From: Thiothrix lacustris DSM 21227 | GTDB taxonomy: Bacteria; Pseudomonadota; Gammaproteobacteria; Thiotrichales; Thiotrichaceae | Assembly: GCF_000621325.1 (NCBI RefSeq) | Contig: NZ_JHYQ01000008.1 | Span: 80,092-144,091, forward strand | Direction of reading: 5' to 3' | DNA length: 64,000 nt | Part shown: positions 1 through 8,732 of the stretch, piece by piece | Layout: every line of letters starts with the position of its first letter | How positions within the stretch are numbered: position 1 is the stretch's first letter | Program-made: the position numbers and the translations under genes | The notes under the pieces: generated by a model | What the model saw: the letters and a program-made list of their open reading frames with translations, nothing else | What the model was told of the DNA's origin: nothing | Database searches by the model: none

Positions 1-165
1 CTAACACGCCAAGTGTTGCTTAAGTTTTTCATCATAAAGGATTTTTCATTACTAAAAACAGACAAATAGTAACATTTTTAGCCTCATTTCGCACCATAAT
101 CCCGCCTAATCCAGCCCGATGTGTTAACCTACACAGACATACGACGTGAGGAAAAAGGAGAGTAA

Positions 166-1515
166 ATGAACACCATCAAATCCAACCTAACACTTCAAGT
201 GATCATCGCCATGCTGGCAGGTATTACTGTTGGCTTATTGCTCAATATCAGCGGCCTCAACAGCACGGGCAGCTTTGTTAATGAATACATCGTCAATGGC
301 CTGTTTCAGGGTATCGGCAAATTATTCATCAATGCCCTTAAAATGTTGGTAGTACCCTTGGTATTATTCTCATTGATCTGCGGCGTGTGCGGCATCGGCA
401 ATCTTTCGATCTTAGGAAGGGTTGGCATGAAATCCTTTCTACTTTACATCCTGACCACTGCCATCGCAGTCGCCACAGCCATACTGTTTGCCACGACTAC
501 CGGTATCGGGCAAGGGATGCAAGCCAGCGCAACAGCCAGCTTCAGCGCCAAAGAAGCCCCAGCGTTGATCGACGTACTCACCAATATCATCCCCACCAAC
601 CCGATCGCCGCAATGGCCAACGGTGAAATGCTGCAAGTCATTTTCTTTGCCATCCTGCTGGGTATCAGCATCCTGATGGTCGGCAGAAAAGCCAAAAGCC
701 TGATTGAAGGCGCTGAGCTTGCCAACGAAGTCATGATGAAAATGGTCTCGATTGTCATGGCTGCCGCCCCCTACGCCGTCTTCGCACTGATAGCCAAGGC
801 CATGGCGGAACTCGGTTTTGATTTACTGAGCGTACTGGCAGGTTATGTACTGGTCTTGATCGCCGCCTTGATGTTCCACCTGTTTGGCACGCTGATGGTG
901 TTATTGAAACTGCTTTCCGGCCTCAGCCCGATGCGTTTCATCCGTAAAATGCGCAATGTGCAGGTATTTGCCTTTAGTACCTCCAGCTCCAACGCCACCA
1001 TCCCCGTCACGATACGCACCGTAACGGAACGCCTAGGGGTGAATAATTCTGTCGCCTCATTCACCGTGCCATTTGGCGCCACCATCAATATGGACGGCAC
1101 AGCCATCATGCAAGGCGTTGCCACCGTTTTCATTGCCAATGTCTACGCCGTGCATCTGGGTCTGACGGATTATCTAGTGGTCATTGCCATGGCAGTCTTG
1201 GCCTCCATTGGTACAGCGGGCGTGCCGGGCGTAGGTTTGATCATGCTATCCATGGTATTCGTACAAGTTGGCTTGCCGGTGGAAGGCATCGGCCTGATCC
1301 TCGGGGTTGACCGTTTGCTGGACATGATCCGCACCGCCGTGAATGTTTCCGGCGACTCTGTGGTATCAGTAATCGTCGCCAAAAGCGAAGGAAAACTCAA
1401 TGAAACCATTTACAATGACCCAATGGCGGGTGTGACTTCCGATACAATCAAGCTGGATCAGGCGGTAGAAAATGAAATGGCAAATGTCATAGAGACCCTA
1501 CACTCCCGTCAATAA
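166..1515 (+). CDS. Dicarboxylate/amino acid:cation symporter (DAACS family)
   Basis: A 449-residue inner-membrane carrier that takes up an acidic or small neutral amino acid, or a C4-dicarboxylate, with Na+ or H+. The length and the series of hydrophobic segments fit the GltP/DctA/SstT family. Family hallmarks are visible: the serine-rich reentrant-loop motif SSSNATIPVT near residue 272, NMDGTA near 308 and GTAGVPGVG near 350. The ATG follows a good ribosome site (AAAGGAGA) about five bases upstream. It is followed on the same strand by the sucrose genes after about 50 bases, so cotranscription is possible but there is no functional link. The substrate cannot be fixed from sequence alone. 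Confidence 0.92.
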   Translation: MNTIKSNLTLQVIIAMLAGITVGLLLNISGLNSTGSFVNEYIVNGLFQGIGKLFINALKMLVVPLVLFSLICGVCGIGNLSILGRVGMKSFLLYILTTAIAVATAILFATTTGIGQGMQASATASFSAKEAPALIDVLTNIIPTNPIAAMANGEMLQVIFFAILLGISILMVGRKAKSLIEGAELANEVMMKMVSIVMAAAPYAVFALIAKAMAELGFDLLSVLAGYVLVLIAALMFHLFGTLMVLLKLLSGLSPMRFIRKMRNVQVFAFSTSSSNATIPVTIRTVTERLGVNNSVASFTVPFGATINMDGTAIMQGVATVFIANVYAVHLGLTDYLVVIAMAVLASIGTAGVPGVGLIMLSMVFVQVGLPVEGIGLILGVDRLLDMIRTAVNVSGDSVVSVIVAKSEGKLNETIYNDPMAGVTSDTIKLDQAVENEMANVIETLHSRQ

Positions 1516-1569
1516 CGAAAGCGCACAGTGCACAAAAATCCTGAATAAACGGGAAAGAGAGTGTCAAAC

Positions 1570-3723
1570 ATGTCAACAGAGCAACATCAACCCTATATTG
1601 TCCTGATCAGCATCCACGGGCTGATTCGCGGGCAAAACCTGGAACTGGGGCGCGATGCCGACACCGGCGGGCAAACCAAATACGTCGTGGAACTGGCTCG
1701 CGCCCTCGGTGAACAAGCCTCGGTAGGGCGAGTAGACCTGCTCACCCGCCGAGTCGTCGATGCAAGCGTCCATAAAGACTACGCCCAAACCTTTGAAGCC
1801 CTGTCCGCCAAGGCACAAATTGTGCGGATTGAGTGCGGTGGCGACGGCTACCTTCCCAAAGAAGAACTGTGGGATTGCCTCGACAGCTTTGCTGACTCGG
1901 CGATCGAATACCTCAAGCAACAGCCGCGCTTACCTGACATCCTCCATAGCCATTACGCTGACGCCGGTTATGTCGGGGTACGCCTTTCCAACCTGCTGGG
2001 CATTCCGCTGGTGCATACCGGGCATTCGCTCGGGCGCAGCAAACGCCGCCAATTGCTGGCAGCAGGCCACAGCAAAGCAGCCCTCGAAACCCGTTACAAC
2101 ATCACCCAGCGCATTGAAGCCGAAGAAACCACATTGGGCGTTGCCGAACGTGTCATTACCAGCACCCAGCAAGAAGTGCAGGAACAATACGGCCTCTACA
2201 ACCATTACCAGCCCGAACACATGCGCGTCATTCCCCCCGGCACTGACCTGCAACAATTTCACCCACCGACAGGTGATGAAGCCAGCCACCCGATGGCAGC
2301 AGAATTGGCACGCTTCCTTGCCAACCCGCACAAACCCATGATCCTCGCGCTTTCCCGCCCCGACCCGCGCAAGAATATTGCAGAACTGGTGTGTGCTTAC
2401 GGTGAATCACCCGAGCTTCAGCAACAAGCCAACCTGATCATCATTGCAGGCAACCGTGACGACATCCGCGACCTCGACACTGGGGCGCAAGAAGTTCTCA
2501 ACGACATCCTGCTCACGGTTGACCAATACGACCTGTACGGCAAAGTGGCCTACCCCAAACACCACCAATCCAGCGACGTATCCGCCCTGTATCGGCTGGC
2601 AGCCCTCAGCAAAGGCGTATTCGTCAACCCTGCCCTGACCGAACCCTTCGGCCTGACCCTGATCGAAGCCGCCGCCAGCGGTTTACCCATCGTCGCCACC
2701 GATGATGGCGGTCCAACCGACATTATCGGCAACTGCCACAACGGCTACCTGATTAACCCGCTAGACCGCGCCGATATAGCCGCCCAGTTACTGCAAGTCC
2801 TGACCTGCGGCTCAGCAGCGTGGGAAACCCTCGCCGATAACGGCCTGCAAGGTGTGCAGCACTATTACTCCTGGCAAGCCCATGTGGAAAAATACCTGCA
2901 AGTCGTACACCCACTCATCGACCGCACAGAAACCATCACCCCAGTGCCCGTCAAGCGCCGCCAACAATTGCACCACGACCGTGCCTTGTTTTCCGACCTC
3001 GACCAAAACCTGCTAGGCAAGCCGGAAGCACTGCAACCCTTCCTCACAGCCTTACAAGCCAACCGCAGTTGCGTGCTGTTTGGCATTGCTACCGGGCGAC
3101 GGCTGGATTCCGCGCTGCAAGCCATGAAAAAACACGGCATCCCCCAGCCCGACGTGCTCATCACCAGCTTAGGCACGGAAATTTACTACGCCCCCAACCT
3201 GCTACCGGATACAGCGTGGGAACGGCATATCGACCACCTCTGGAACCCGCGTATTATTCGCCGCGTGCTCGAAGGGCTACCGGGGTTAAAGCTGCAACCT
3301 AAAAGTGAGCAAAGCCGCTTCAAGGTCAGCTATTACATTGACCCACAGATTGCCCCGGACATCCAGCACCTCAACAGCCTGTTGCATCAGGAAGGCCAAG
3401 CGGTGAATGTGCTGCAATCGTTTGGGCAATTCCTCGACATTATCCCGGTACGTGCCTCCAAAGGGCTAGCCTTGCGCTGGTTTGCCGACCGCCGTGACAT
3501 TCCGCTGGAACGCATTCTCGCAGCGGGCGGTTCTGGGGCAGATGCCGATATGATGCGCGGCAATACATTGAGCGTGGTAGTTGCCAACCGCCATCACGAA
3601 GAGCTGTCCGAACTGGTGCATGAAGGTGTTAATATTTTCTTCGCGACACAACCGTATGCTGAAGGTATTCTGGAAGCGATTGAACACTATGACTTTTTCC
3701 AGACTTGCGAGGTAACGGCTTGA
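1570..3723 (+). CDS. Sucrose-phosphate synthase with C-terminal HAD domain
   Basis: A cytoplasmic glycosyltransferase (GT4) of 717 residues that makes sucrose 6-phosphate from a nucleotide sugar (usually UDP-glucose) and fructose 6-phosphate. The N-terminus carries the SPS signature ISIHGLIRGQNLELGRDADT followed by GGQTKYVVELARAL. The GT4 nucleotide-binding region NPALTEPFGLTLIEAAASG lies near residues 355-375. From about residue 470 a HAD-IIB phosphatase-like domain follows, with motif I SDLDQNLLG. Its motif IV reads GGSGADADMM rather than GDSGND, so the phosphatase activity may be weak or lost. A GTG nine bases upstream is in frame, but the GGGAAAGAGA ribosome site sits correctly for the ATG used here. 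The stop overlaps the start of the phosphatase gene. Confidence 0.93.
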   Translation: MSTEQHQPYIVLISIHGLIRGQNLELGRDADTGGQTKYVVELARALGEQASVGRVDLLTRRVVDASVHKDYAQTFEALSAKAQIVRIECGGDGYLPKEELWDCLDSFADSAIEYLKQQPRLPDILHSHYADAGYVGVRLSNLLGIPLVHTGHSLGRSKRRQLLAAGHSKAALETRYNITQRIEAEETTLGVAERVITSTQQEVQEQYGLYNHYQPEHMRVIPPGTDLQQFHPPTGDEASHPMAAELARFLANPHKPMILALSRPDPRKNIAELVCAYGESPELQQQANLIIIAGNRDDIRDLDTGAQEVLNDILLTVDQYDLYGKVAYPKHHQSSDVSALYRLAALSKGVFVNPALTEPFGLTLIEAAASGLPIVATDDGGPTDIIGNCHNGYLINPLDRADIAAQLLQVLTCGSAAWETLADNGLQGVQHYYSWQAHVEKYLQVVHPLIDRTETITPVPVKRRQQLHHDRALFSDLDQNLLGKPEALQPFLTALQANRSCVLFGIATGRRLDSALQAMKKHGIPQPDVLITSLGTEIYYAPNLLPDTAWERHIDHLWNPRIIRRVLEGLPGLKLQPKSEQSRFKVSYYIDPQIAPDIQHLNSLLHQEGQAVNVLQSFGQFLDIIPVRASKGLALRWFADRRDIPLERILAAGGSGADADMMRGNTLSVVVANRHHEELSELVHEGVNIFFATQPYAEGILEAIEHYDFFQTCEVTA

Positions 3724-4589
3724 GCAACGACACGAACGCACGGTTGCTGGTTTGCACCGACCTTGACCGCACCCTGATCCCCAACGGGGCAGAGCCGGAG
3801 TCCCCCAAAGCACGGGAAATGTTTCATGCACTCGCCGCCCTGCCCGACATTACCCTCGCGTATGTGAGTGGGCGAGATCAAGGGCTGGTGCGGGAAGCCA
3901 TCCACACTTACGACCTGCCCCTGCCCGATTTCGTCTTGGGGGATGTCGGTTCCAGCATTTACGCCTGCAACGGGCTGGACTGGCAGCAGTGGGAAGCGTG
4001 GGAAAGCCACATCGCCCCCGATTGGGCGGGACGTAACCGGGAAGCGCTGGCAGTATTGTTGCAAGATTTCCCTGCTCTGCGCTTGCAAGAAGCCGCCAAG
4101 CAAAATACCCACAAGCTGAGCTATTACCTTGACCTTGCCATCAAGCATCAGCGCGTGCTGGACGAAGTGCAAATGCGCCTGTCCGCCAACGGCATCCACG
4201 CCAGCTTGATCTGGAGCATTGACGAACCCGCCAATATGGGTTTGCTCGACATCCTGCCCGCACGTGCCAGCAAGCGCCATGCGATTGAATTCCTCATGGA
4301 AAAGCAGGGATTTGCGCGGGAAAACACGGTGTTTTCAGGCGATAGCGGCAATGATTTGCCCGTGCTAATCAGCCCGATTCCCGCCATTCTGGTCAATAAC
4401 GCCAGCCCTGAGCTAAAAGCGGAGGCTGTACAGCTTGCCAACAAAGCAGGTACGGCAGCGGCGCTGTATCTGGCACAGGGCGGCTTTCTGGGCATGAATG
4501 GCCATTACGCAGCGGGTATTCTGGAAGGTATTGCCCATTATCATCCGTCGATAACAGCCCGGCTGACAGCGTTGGAAAACGGGGTGTAG
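3720..4589 (+). CDS. Sucrose-phosphate phosphatase (HAD-IIB)
   Basis: A 289-residue HAD-IIB phosphatase expected to convert sucrose 6-phosphate to sucrose, the last step of sucrose synthesis. Motif I is intact (CTDLDRTLIPNG), with the nucleophile and acid/base aspartates. The late motif GDSGNDLPVL is also intact, unlike the HAD domain of the preceding synthase. I chose the TTG that shares four bases (TTGA) with the synthase stop because a GAGG ribosome site sits eight bases upstream. An earlier in-frame TTG lacks such spacing. The overlap implies translational coupling. A role on another sugar phosphate is possible, but the context strongly favours sucrose. Confidence 0.9.
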   Translation: MSNDTNARLLVCTDLDRTLIPNGAEPESPKAREMFHALAALPDITLAYVSGRDQGLVREAIHTYDLPLPDFVLGDVGSSIYACNGLDWQQWEAWESHIAPDWAGRNREALAVLLQDFPALRLQEAAKQNTHKLSYYLDLAIKHQRVLDEVQMRLSANGIHASLIWSIDEPANMGLLDILPARASKRHAIEFLMEKQGFARENTVFSGDSGNDLPVLISPIPAILVNNASPELKAEAVQLANKAGTAAALYLAQGGFLGMNGHYAAGILEGIAHYHPSITARLTALENGV

Positions 4590-4653
4590 TTGCTTATACT
4601 GTTGCGAAGAACAGACTAGCCCCCAACTTGCGAAAAACAGGCCCCCGATACTT

Positions 4654-5352
4654 ATGAGAATCCCCCCACTTGCGATAGCTTTGCTTGGCCTATTTTTGAC
4701 GGGATGCAGCACCCTACAGATGGAGGAACGCAGCACCATTGCTCTCTTCGAGCGTAGCAATCCTTCTGTAGTGTGTATCCATGCCGATGACCAACCAGAA
4801 GATGAGTTCGGCACAGTTGCCTCAGGAACGGGTTTCTTGTGGGATAAGCAAGGGCATATCATCACCACCCAACACTTGATTGCAGGTTACAAAACACTGA
4901 CCGTGAGCTTGGCAGATGAGCGCACGCTGGATGCGGACGTAATTGGCTTCAGTAAAGAATACGACATTGCGGTACTTAGACTACGATCACTGGAAAATTT
5001 ACCCCCTCCAGCCGTGACGGGTAGTAGCACTAATTTAAAAGTGGGACAAAAGGTTTTCAGTATTGGCAATGCTTTTGACCTTGGGCGCAGCTTCACTACT
5101 GGCATTATTTCTGCGGTGGGGCGTAACTTTGGCGACCCGCAAACGGGGGGTATCAGCAACCTGATCCAGACCGATGCCGCCATTAACCCCGGCAGTTCCG
5201 GCGCTCCCCTGATCGACAGCAGCGGCCGTGTTATTGGCGTCAATGTCGCCATTTATAGCCTGTCGGGTGGTTCTGAGGGCATTGGTTTTGCCGTACCAAT
5301 GGATACGGTAAGATCCGTCCTTCCACGTTTACTAGCAGGAGATACTGGCTAA
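4654..5352 (+). CDS. Trypsin-like serine protease, lipoprotein, without PDZ domain
   Basis: A 232-residue S1C (DegP/HtrA-like) protease domain. The lipobox LTGC (Cys18) predicts a lipid-anchored envelope protein. The catalytic triad is visible as His74 in TTQHLIAG, Asp104 in KEYDIAVLRL and Ser182 in NPGSSGAPLID. The nucleophile motif is GSSGAP rather than the usual GNSGGP. The chain ends where a PDZ domain would begin, so it lacks substrate-sensing PDZ modules and probably acts as a simple envelope protease or degenerate homologue. It lies between the sucrose phosphatase and fructokinase genes (two bases before the latter) and is probably cotranscribed with them. No link to sugar metabolism can be seen. 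Confidence 0.82.
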   Translation: MRIPPLAIALLGLFLTGCSTLQMEERSTIALFERSNPSVVCIHADDQPEDEFGTVASGTGFLWDKQGHIITTQHLIAGYKTLTVSLADERTLDADVIGFSKEYDIAVLRLRSLENLPPPAVTGSSTNLKVGQKVFSIGNAFDLGRSFTTGIISAVGRNFGDPQTGGISNLIQTDAAINPGSSGAPLIDSSGRVIGVNVAIYSLSGGSEGIGFAVPMDTVRSVLPRLLAGDTG

Positions 5353-5354
5353 CC

Positions 5355-6260
5355 ATGACAATGAATACCACTACATCACACGCTTTACGCCCGGTCATTT
5401 TTGGCGAAGTCTTATTTGACCGTTTCCCGGATGGCACAACAGTGCTGGGTGGCGCACCCTTCAATGTCGCTTGGAACTTACAGGCATTTGGGCTGGAGCC
5501 ACTGTTCATTTCCAGCGTTGGTGATGACCCGTTAGGCACACAAATTCGTACTGCGATGCAAGATTGGGGCATGGATTTATCCGGCTTGCAAACTGACCCA
5601 ACTCACCCTACCGGGGTGGTGGATGTCAGCATCCAAGACGGCGAACCGCATTATTTGATCGTACCAGACAGTGCGTGGGATTTTATCCAGCCAGCGGCAT
5701 TGCCTGACTTGCCCGCCAACACCTTGCTGTATCACGGTAGCCTTGCTGTGCGCCAACCCGTTTCCCGCGATGCTTGGCAAGTGTTGATGCAAGCACCACA
5801 GCAACGCTTTATCGACATTAATCTGCGAGCGCCGTGGTGGGATGCCGCCAATATCGCAACCTTGCTGAGTGGGGCGCATTTCCTCAAAATCAATGCAGAT
5901 GAACTGACGGAAATGGTGCCGCAAGCCAGTGATACGGACAGCCGCATCCAGCACCTGTTCGACACTTTGCCGTTGGAATGGCTGGTGGTGACGCAAGGCG
6001 CTGCCGGAGCGCTGGCGATTTCAGCCGCTGGGGAACGTTTGCAGATCAAGCCGGAACGCGCTACCCATGTGGTGGATACGGTCGGCGCGGGCGACGCTTT
6101 CAGCAGCGTGCTGTTGGTGGGGAAACTCAAGGATTGGGAAATGACGCAAACCTTGCAACGTGCCCAGCAATTTGCCAGTGCCGTGGTGGGTTTACGCGGT
6201 GCAACCACCACAGATCCTGAGTTTTACCGAACATTCAAGGCGCAGTGGCAACTGAGCTAA
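5355..6260 (+). CDS. PfkB-family carbohydrate kinase (probable fructokinase)
   Basis: A 301-residue ribokinase-family enzyme, probably phosphorylating fructose with ATP. The N-terminal GEVLFDRFPDG and GGAPFNVAWNL motifs match the fructokinase branch. The PfkB signature 2, DTVGAGDAFSS, with the catalytic Asp, is near residue 245. The gene starts two bases after the protease stop, with an AGGAGA site inside the end of that gene. Fructokinase is a regular partner of bacterial sps/spp loci, where it recycles fructose released from sucrose. The amylosucrase encoded at 33958 would supply that fructose. Assignment as fructokinase rather than another hexose kinase is by context and N-terminal motifs. 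Confidence 0.88.
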   Translation: MTMNTTTSHALRPVIFGEVLFDRFPDGTTVLGGAPFNVAWNLQAFGLEPLFISSVGDDPLGTQIRTAMQDWGMDLSGLQTDPTHPTGVVDVSIQDGEPHYLIVPDSAWDFIQPAALPDLPANTLLYHGSLAVRQPVSRDAWQVLMQAPQQRFIDINLRAPWWDAANIATLLSGAHFLKINADELTEMVPQASDTDSRIQHLFDTLPLEWLVVTQGAAGALAISAAGERLQIKPERATHVVDTVGAGDAFSSVLLVGKLKDWEMTQTLQRAQQFASAVVGLRGATTTDPEFYRTFKAQWQLS

Positions 6261-6272
6261 AGCGCTTAAGCC

Positions 6273-7334
6273 TCAGAAAATAACATGATCATCCCCCTCG
6301 GATGGATCAAGTTCGTTGTGGAACTCTTCCAATGACCGGGAAGCAGTATCCAGCATCTCAAAGCGGGCGATATGGAAGATGGCTTCACCTTCATGCACCA
6401 ACGGCAAGGTGGTTTTACCGATGATCATGCCAGCAGTTGGTGCAATCACAGGTTTTTCGGTTTCCCCAAACGGGTCAGCCACGTAGCCCATAATGGTGCC
6501 TTTTTCAACTTTGCTGCCCATGGGTATGATGGAACGCAAAATGCCACTTTGTGGAGCACGCACCCAGCGACTGGAATGGGCAACAGCCGTTTCAATGTAT
6601 TGTTTGCGAGGGTGACGCTGACCAGACAACATGCCGAGATGACGCATAATGTTCAAGATGCCACGCACCCCGGCGCGAATGGCGATTTCGTCAAAGCGCA
6701 GCGCTTCACCCGCTTCATACAGCAATACTTTTGTGCTAGAGGTCTGCGTCAGCGCATGGCGCAGGGAACCTTCGCGCAGCTCGGCATTGAGGATGACGGG
6801 GGAATCAAATGCGGCTGCCAACTCCAGTAATTCGGGGTCATCGAAGACCTTGCCGCGTATTTGTGGCAGGTTGTCACGCCCGATGGCTGCCGTGTGCAGG
6901 TCAATACCGTATTGGCAACGACGGGCAATCTGTTGCAGAAACACATGCGCCAGCTTACTCGCCATTGAGCCATTTTCCGAGCCGGGAAATGAGCGGTTCA
7001 AATCACGCCGGTCAGGCAGGTAACGGGACTTGTTGATGAAACCATAAACATTGACCACCGGAACCGCTATCAGCGTACCACGCATTCGTTTCAGCATGGG
7101 ACTGTTGATCACCCTGCGAATGATTTCGACACCATTGATCTCGTCACCGTGAATAGCTGCACTGATGAACAATTTGGGGCCATCAGCGCGGCAATGAGTG
7201 ATATGTACCGGCATACACACCGGAGAATGGGTGTAAAGACCCGGCAATGGTAGCTCAATATAGTGCTCTTCACCTGGCTGGATAATATGCTCCCCCAGTG
7301 TGAAGGCTTCTCGATTAGCAGCTCGTTTCGACAT
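6273..7334 (-). CDS. Succinylglutamate desuccinylase/aspartoacylase-type (M14) zinc hydrolase
   Basis: A 353-residue zinc-dependent hydrolase of the AstE/ASPA branch of M14 carboxypeptidases. The zinc-binding HGDE places His62 and Glu65, the third ligand is His147 in DLHTAA, and the substrate Arg lies in DRRDLNRSFPG. A likely catalytic Glu207 sits in LLYEAGEAL. The C-terminal region (from about residue 240) looks like a small beta-rich barrel-sandwich domain. Its start codon overlaps the RimK stop by one base (TAATG), so it is translationally coupled to RimK. In this setting it may cut or edit the amino-acid tails that RimK-like ligases add. The substrate is an inference. Confidence 0.85.
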   Translation of the reverse strand: MSKRAANREAFTLGEHIIQPGEEHYIELPLPGLYTHSPVCMPVHITHCRADGPKLFISAAIHGDEINGVEIIRRVINSPMLKRMRGTLIAVPVVNVYGFINKSRYLPDRRDLNRSFPGSENGSMASKLAHVFLQQIARRCQYGIDLHTAAIGRDNLPQIRGKVFDDPELLELAAAFDSPVILNAELREGSLRHALTQTSSTKVLLYEAGEALRFDEIAIRAGVRGILNIMRHLGMLSGQRHPRKQYIETAVAHSSRWVRAPQSGILRSIIPMGSKVEKGTIMGYVADPFGETEKPVIAPTAGMIIGKTTLPLVHEGEAIFHIARFEMLDTASRSLEEFHNELDPSEGDDHVIF

Positions 7335-8239
7335 TAACCTTTGCCTCGTGTACGGGTTTTGCCATGAGAAGCATGGGCAGCAATGAATTTGATGATCATA
7401 CCCGCCACATCTTTTTCTGTGGCGGCTTCAATACCCTCCAGGCCCGGTGATGAATTGACTTCCATCACGACTGGGCCGTGATTGGAACGCAGAATGTCCA
7501 CACCTGCCACGTTCAAGCCCATGATATGGGCGGCACGCACGGCGGTGGAGCGTTCTTCCGGGGTAATTCTGACCAGCGACGCACTCCCGCCACGGTGCAA
7601 GTTGGAACGGAATTCGCCCGGTGCGCCCTGACGCTTCATCGCTGCAACCACCTTGTCGCCGATAACAAAGCAGCGAATGTCGGCACCACCGGCTTCCTTG
7701 ATAAACTCCTGTACCAAAATATTGGCTTTTAACCCCATGAAACCTTCGATGACGCTTTCGGCTGCCTTGTCGGTTTCTGCGAGTACCACGCCGATGCCCT
7801 GAGTGCCTTCCAGCAATTTGACCACCAGCGGCGCACCACCCACCAGTTTAATAACGCTTTTGACATCATCAGGCTTGTTGGCGAAACCGGTTATGGGCAG
7901 GCCAATACCTTTGCGTGACAATAACTGGATAGAGCGCAACTTGTCTCGGGAGCGGGTAATGGCAACCGATTCGTTCACCGGGTAGACCCCCATCATTTCA
8001 AACTGGCGCAGTACCGCTGCCCCGTAAAAGGTGACGGAGGCGCCAATACGCGGGATAACGGCATCAAAACCTTCCAGCGCCTCCCCCTTGTAATAGACCA
8101 TCGGATTATTGGCGGCGATGTTCATGTAGCAACGTAGCACGTCAACAACTTTAACTTCGTGTCCTTGTTGTTCGGCAGCTTCGACTAAACGGCGTGTGGA
8201 ATACAATTTGGCATTGCGCGACAGGATGGCTATTTTCAT
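7334..8239 (-). CDS. rimK: RimK-type ATP-grasp ligase
   Basis: A 301-residue ATP-grasp enzyme, nearly the same length as E. coli RimK, which adds glutamates to the C-terminus of ribosomal protein S6. The sequence begins [18 protein letters not shown] and has the RimK pattern through [37 protein letters not shown] and the Mg-binding [15 protein letters not shown]. The open frame extends 49 codons upstream into the RimB gene. The ATG used here has a strong GGAGGAA site six bases away and gives the family length. Neighbours are a RimB-like protease upstream and an M14 hydrolase downstream, a plausible module for tail addition and trimming. Confidence 0.93.
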   Translation of the reverse strand: MKIAILSRNAKLYSTRRLVEAAEQQGHEVKVVDVLRCYMNIAANNPMVYYKGEALEGFDAVIPRIGASVTFYGAAVLRQFEMMGVYPVNESVAITRSRDKLRSIQLLSRKGIGLPITGFANKPDDVKSVIKLVGGAPLVVKLLEGTQGIGVVLAETDKAAESVIEGFMGLKANILVQEFIKEAGGADIRCFVIGDKVVAAMKRQGAPGEFRSNLHRGGSASLVRITPEERSTAVRAAHIMGLNVAGVDILRSNHGPVVMEVNSSPGLEGIEAATEKDVAGMIIKFIAAHASHGKTRTRGKG

Positions 8240-8267
8240 CCGGGATTCCTCCATGAATGTATCGTTA

Positions 8268-8732
8268 TTATGCGTAAATTTTTCGGTAATTGAGTTTTCC
8301 CATGTAATAGGAGGCTGAAGGGTCGACCAGTGCCTTATTTTCCATGGCGGTTCTTCCCAACAACATGCGGAAGCGCATGGAGTCACGGTTTGTCAGGGTG
8401 AGTTCGATAGGCCATTCGTACCCTCCCATAACCAGACGGGTTTCAATGACATAACGTAGCTCTCGATGACCACCTGAATCACTGACCATACGTTGATCCA
8501 GTAATGGAGCGTAGCACTCCAATGCGGGCGTGTCGCGTAGCTGAAGAGGGTGAAGCGCGAAACGGACATAATCTTTTTGCTGGCGCTGAAAACGCTCCAG
8601 CTCGAAGGCATGTAAGGCCGATGTTTTCGCACCGGTATCCACCTTTGCCTTGATAGCGGGGATGCCCAGATCGGGCAACGCCAGCCATTCCCGCCAGCCT
8701 AACAGGACTTTTCCCATACAGCTTTGGCTCAC
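8268..8732 (-). CDS. RimB-like retropepsin-fold protease (ATP-dependent zinc protease family)
   Basis: A 154-residue protein of the family named ATP-dependent zinc protease or RimB. Members adopt a retropepsin-like aspartyl protease fold and, in pseudomonads, remove glutamate tails from ribosomal protein S6. The active-site motif [13 protein letters not shown] is near residue 35. Start is GTG, overlapping the stop of the preceding gene by four bases (GTGA), with a GGAAAGG site just upstream. About 28 bases separate it from rimK. The rimB-rimK pairing supports a shared role in protein tail modification. Catalysis by the aspartate is family knowledge, not proved here. Confidence 0.88.
   Translation of the reverse strand: MSQSCMGKVLLGWREWLALPDLGIPAIKAKVDTGAKTSALHAFELERFQRQQKDYVRFALHPLQLRDTPALECYAPLLDQRMVSDSGGHRELRYVIETRLVMGGYEWPIELTLTNRDSMRFRMLLGRTAMENKALVDPSASYYMGKLNYRKIYA

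Noticed and set aside
1561..1569. GTG start for sucrose-phosphate synthase
   Set aside because: It directly touches the ribosome site; the ATG nine bases later is better spaced and matches the family N-terminus.
8240..8386. 49-codon extension of RimK
   Set aside because: Overlaps the RimB gene; the internal ATG has a strong ribosome site and the right length.
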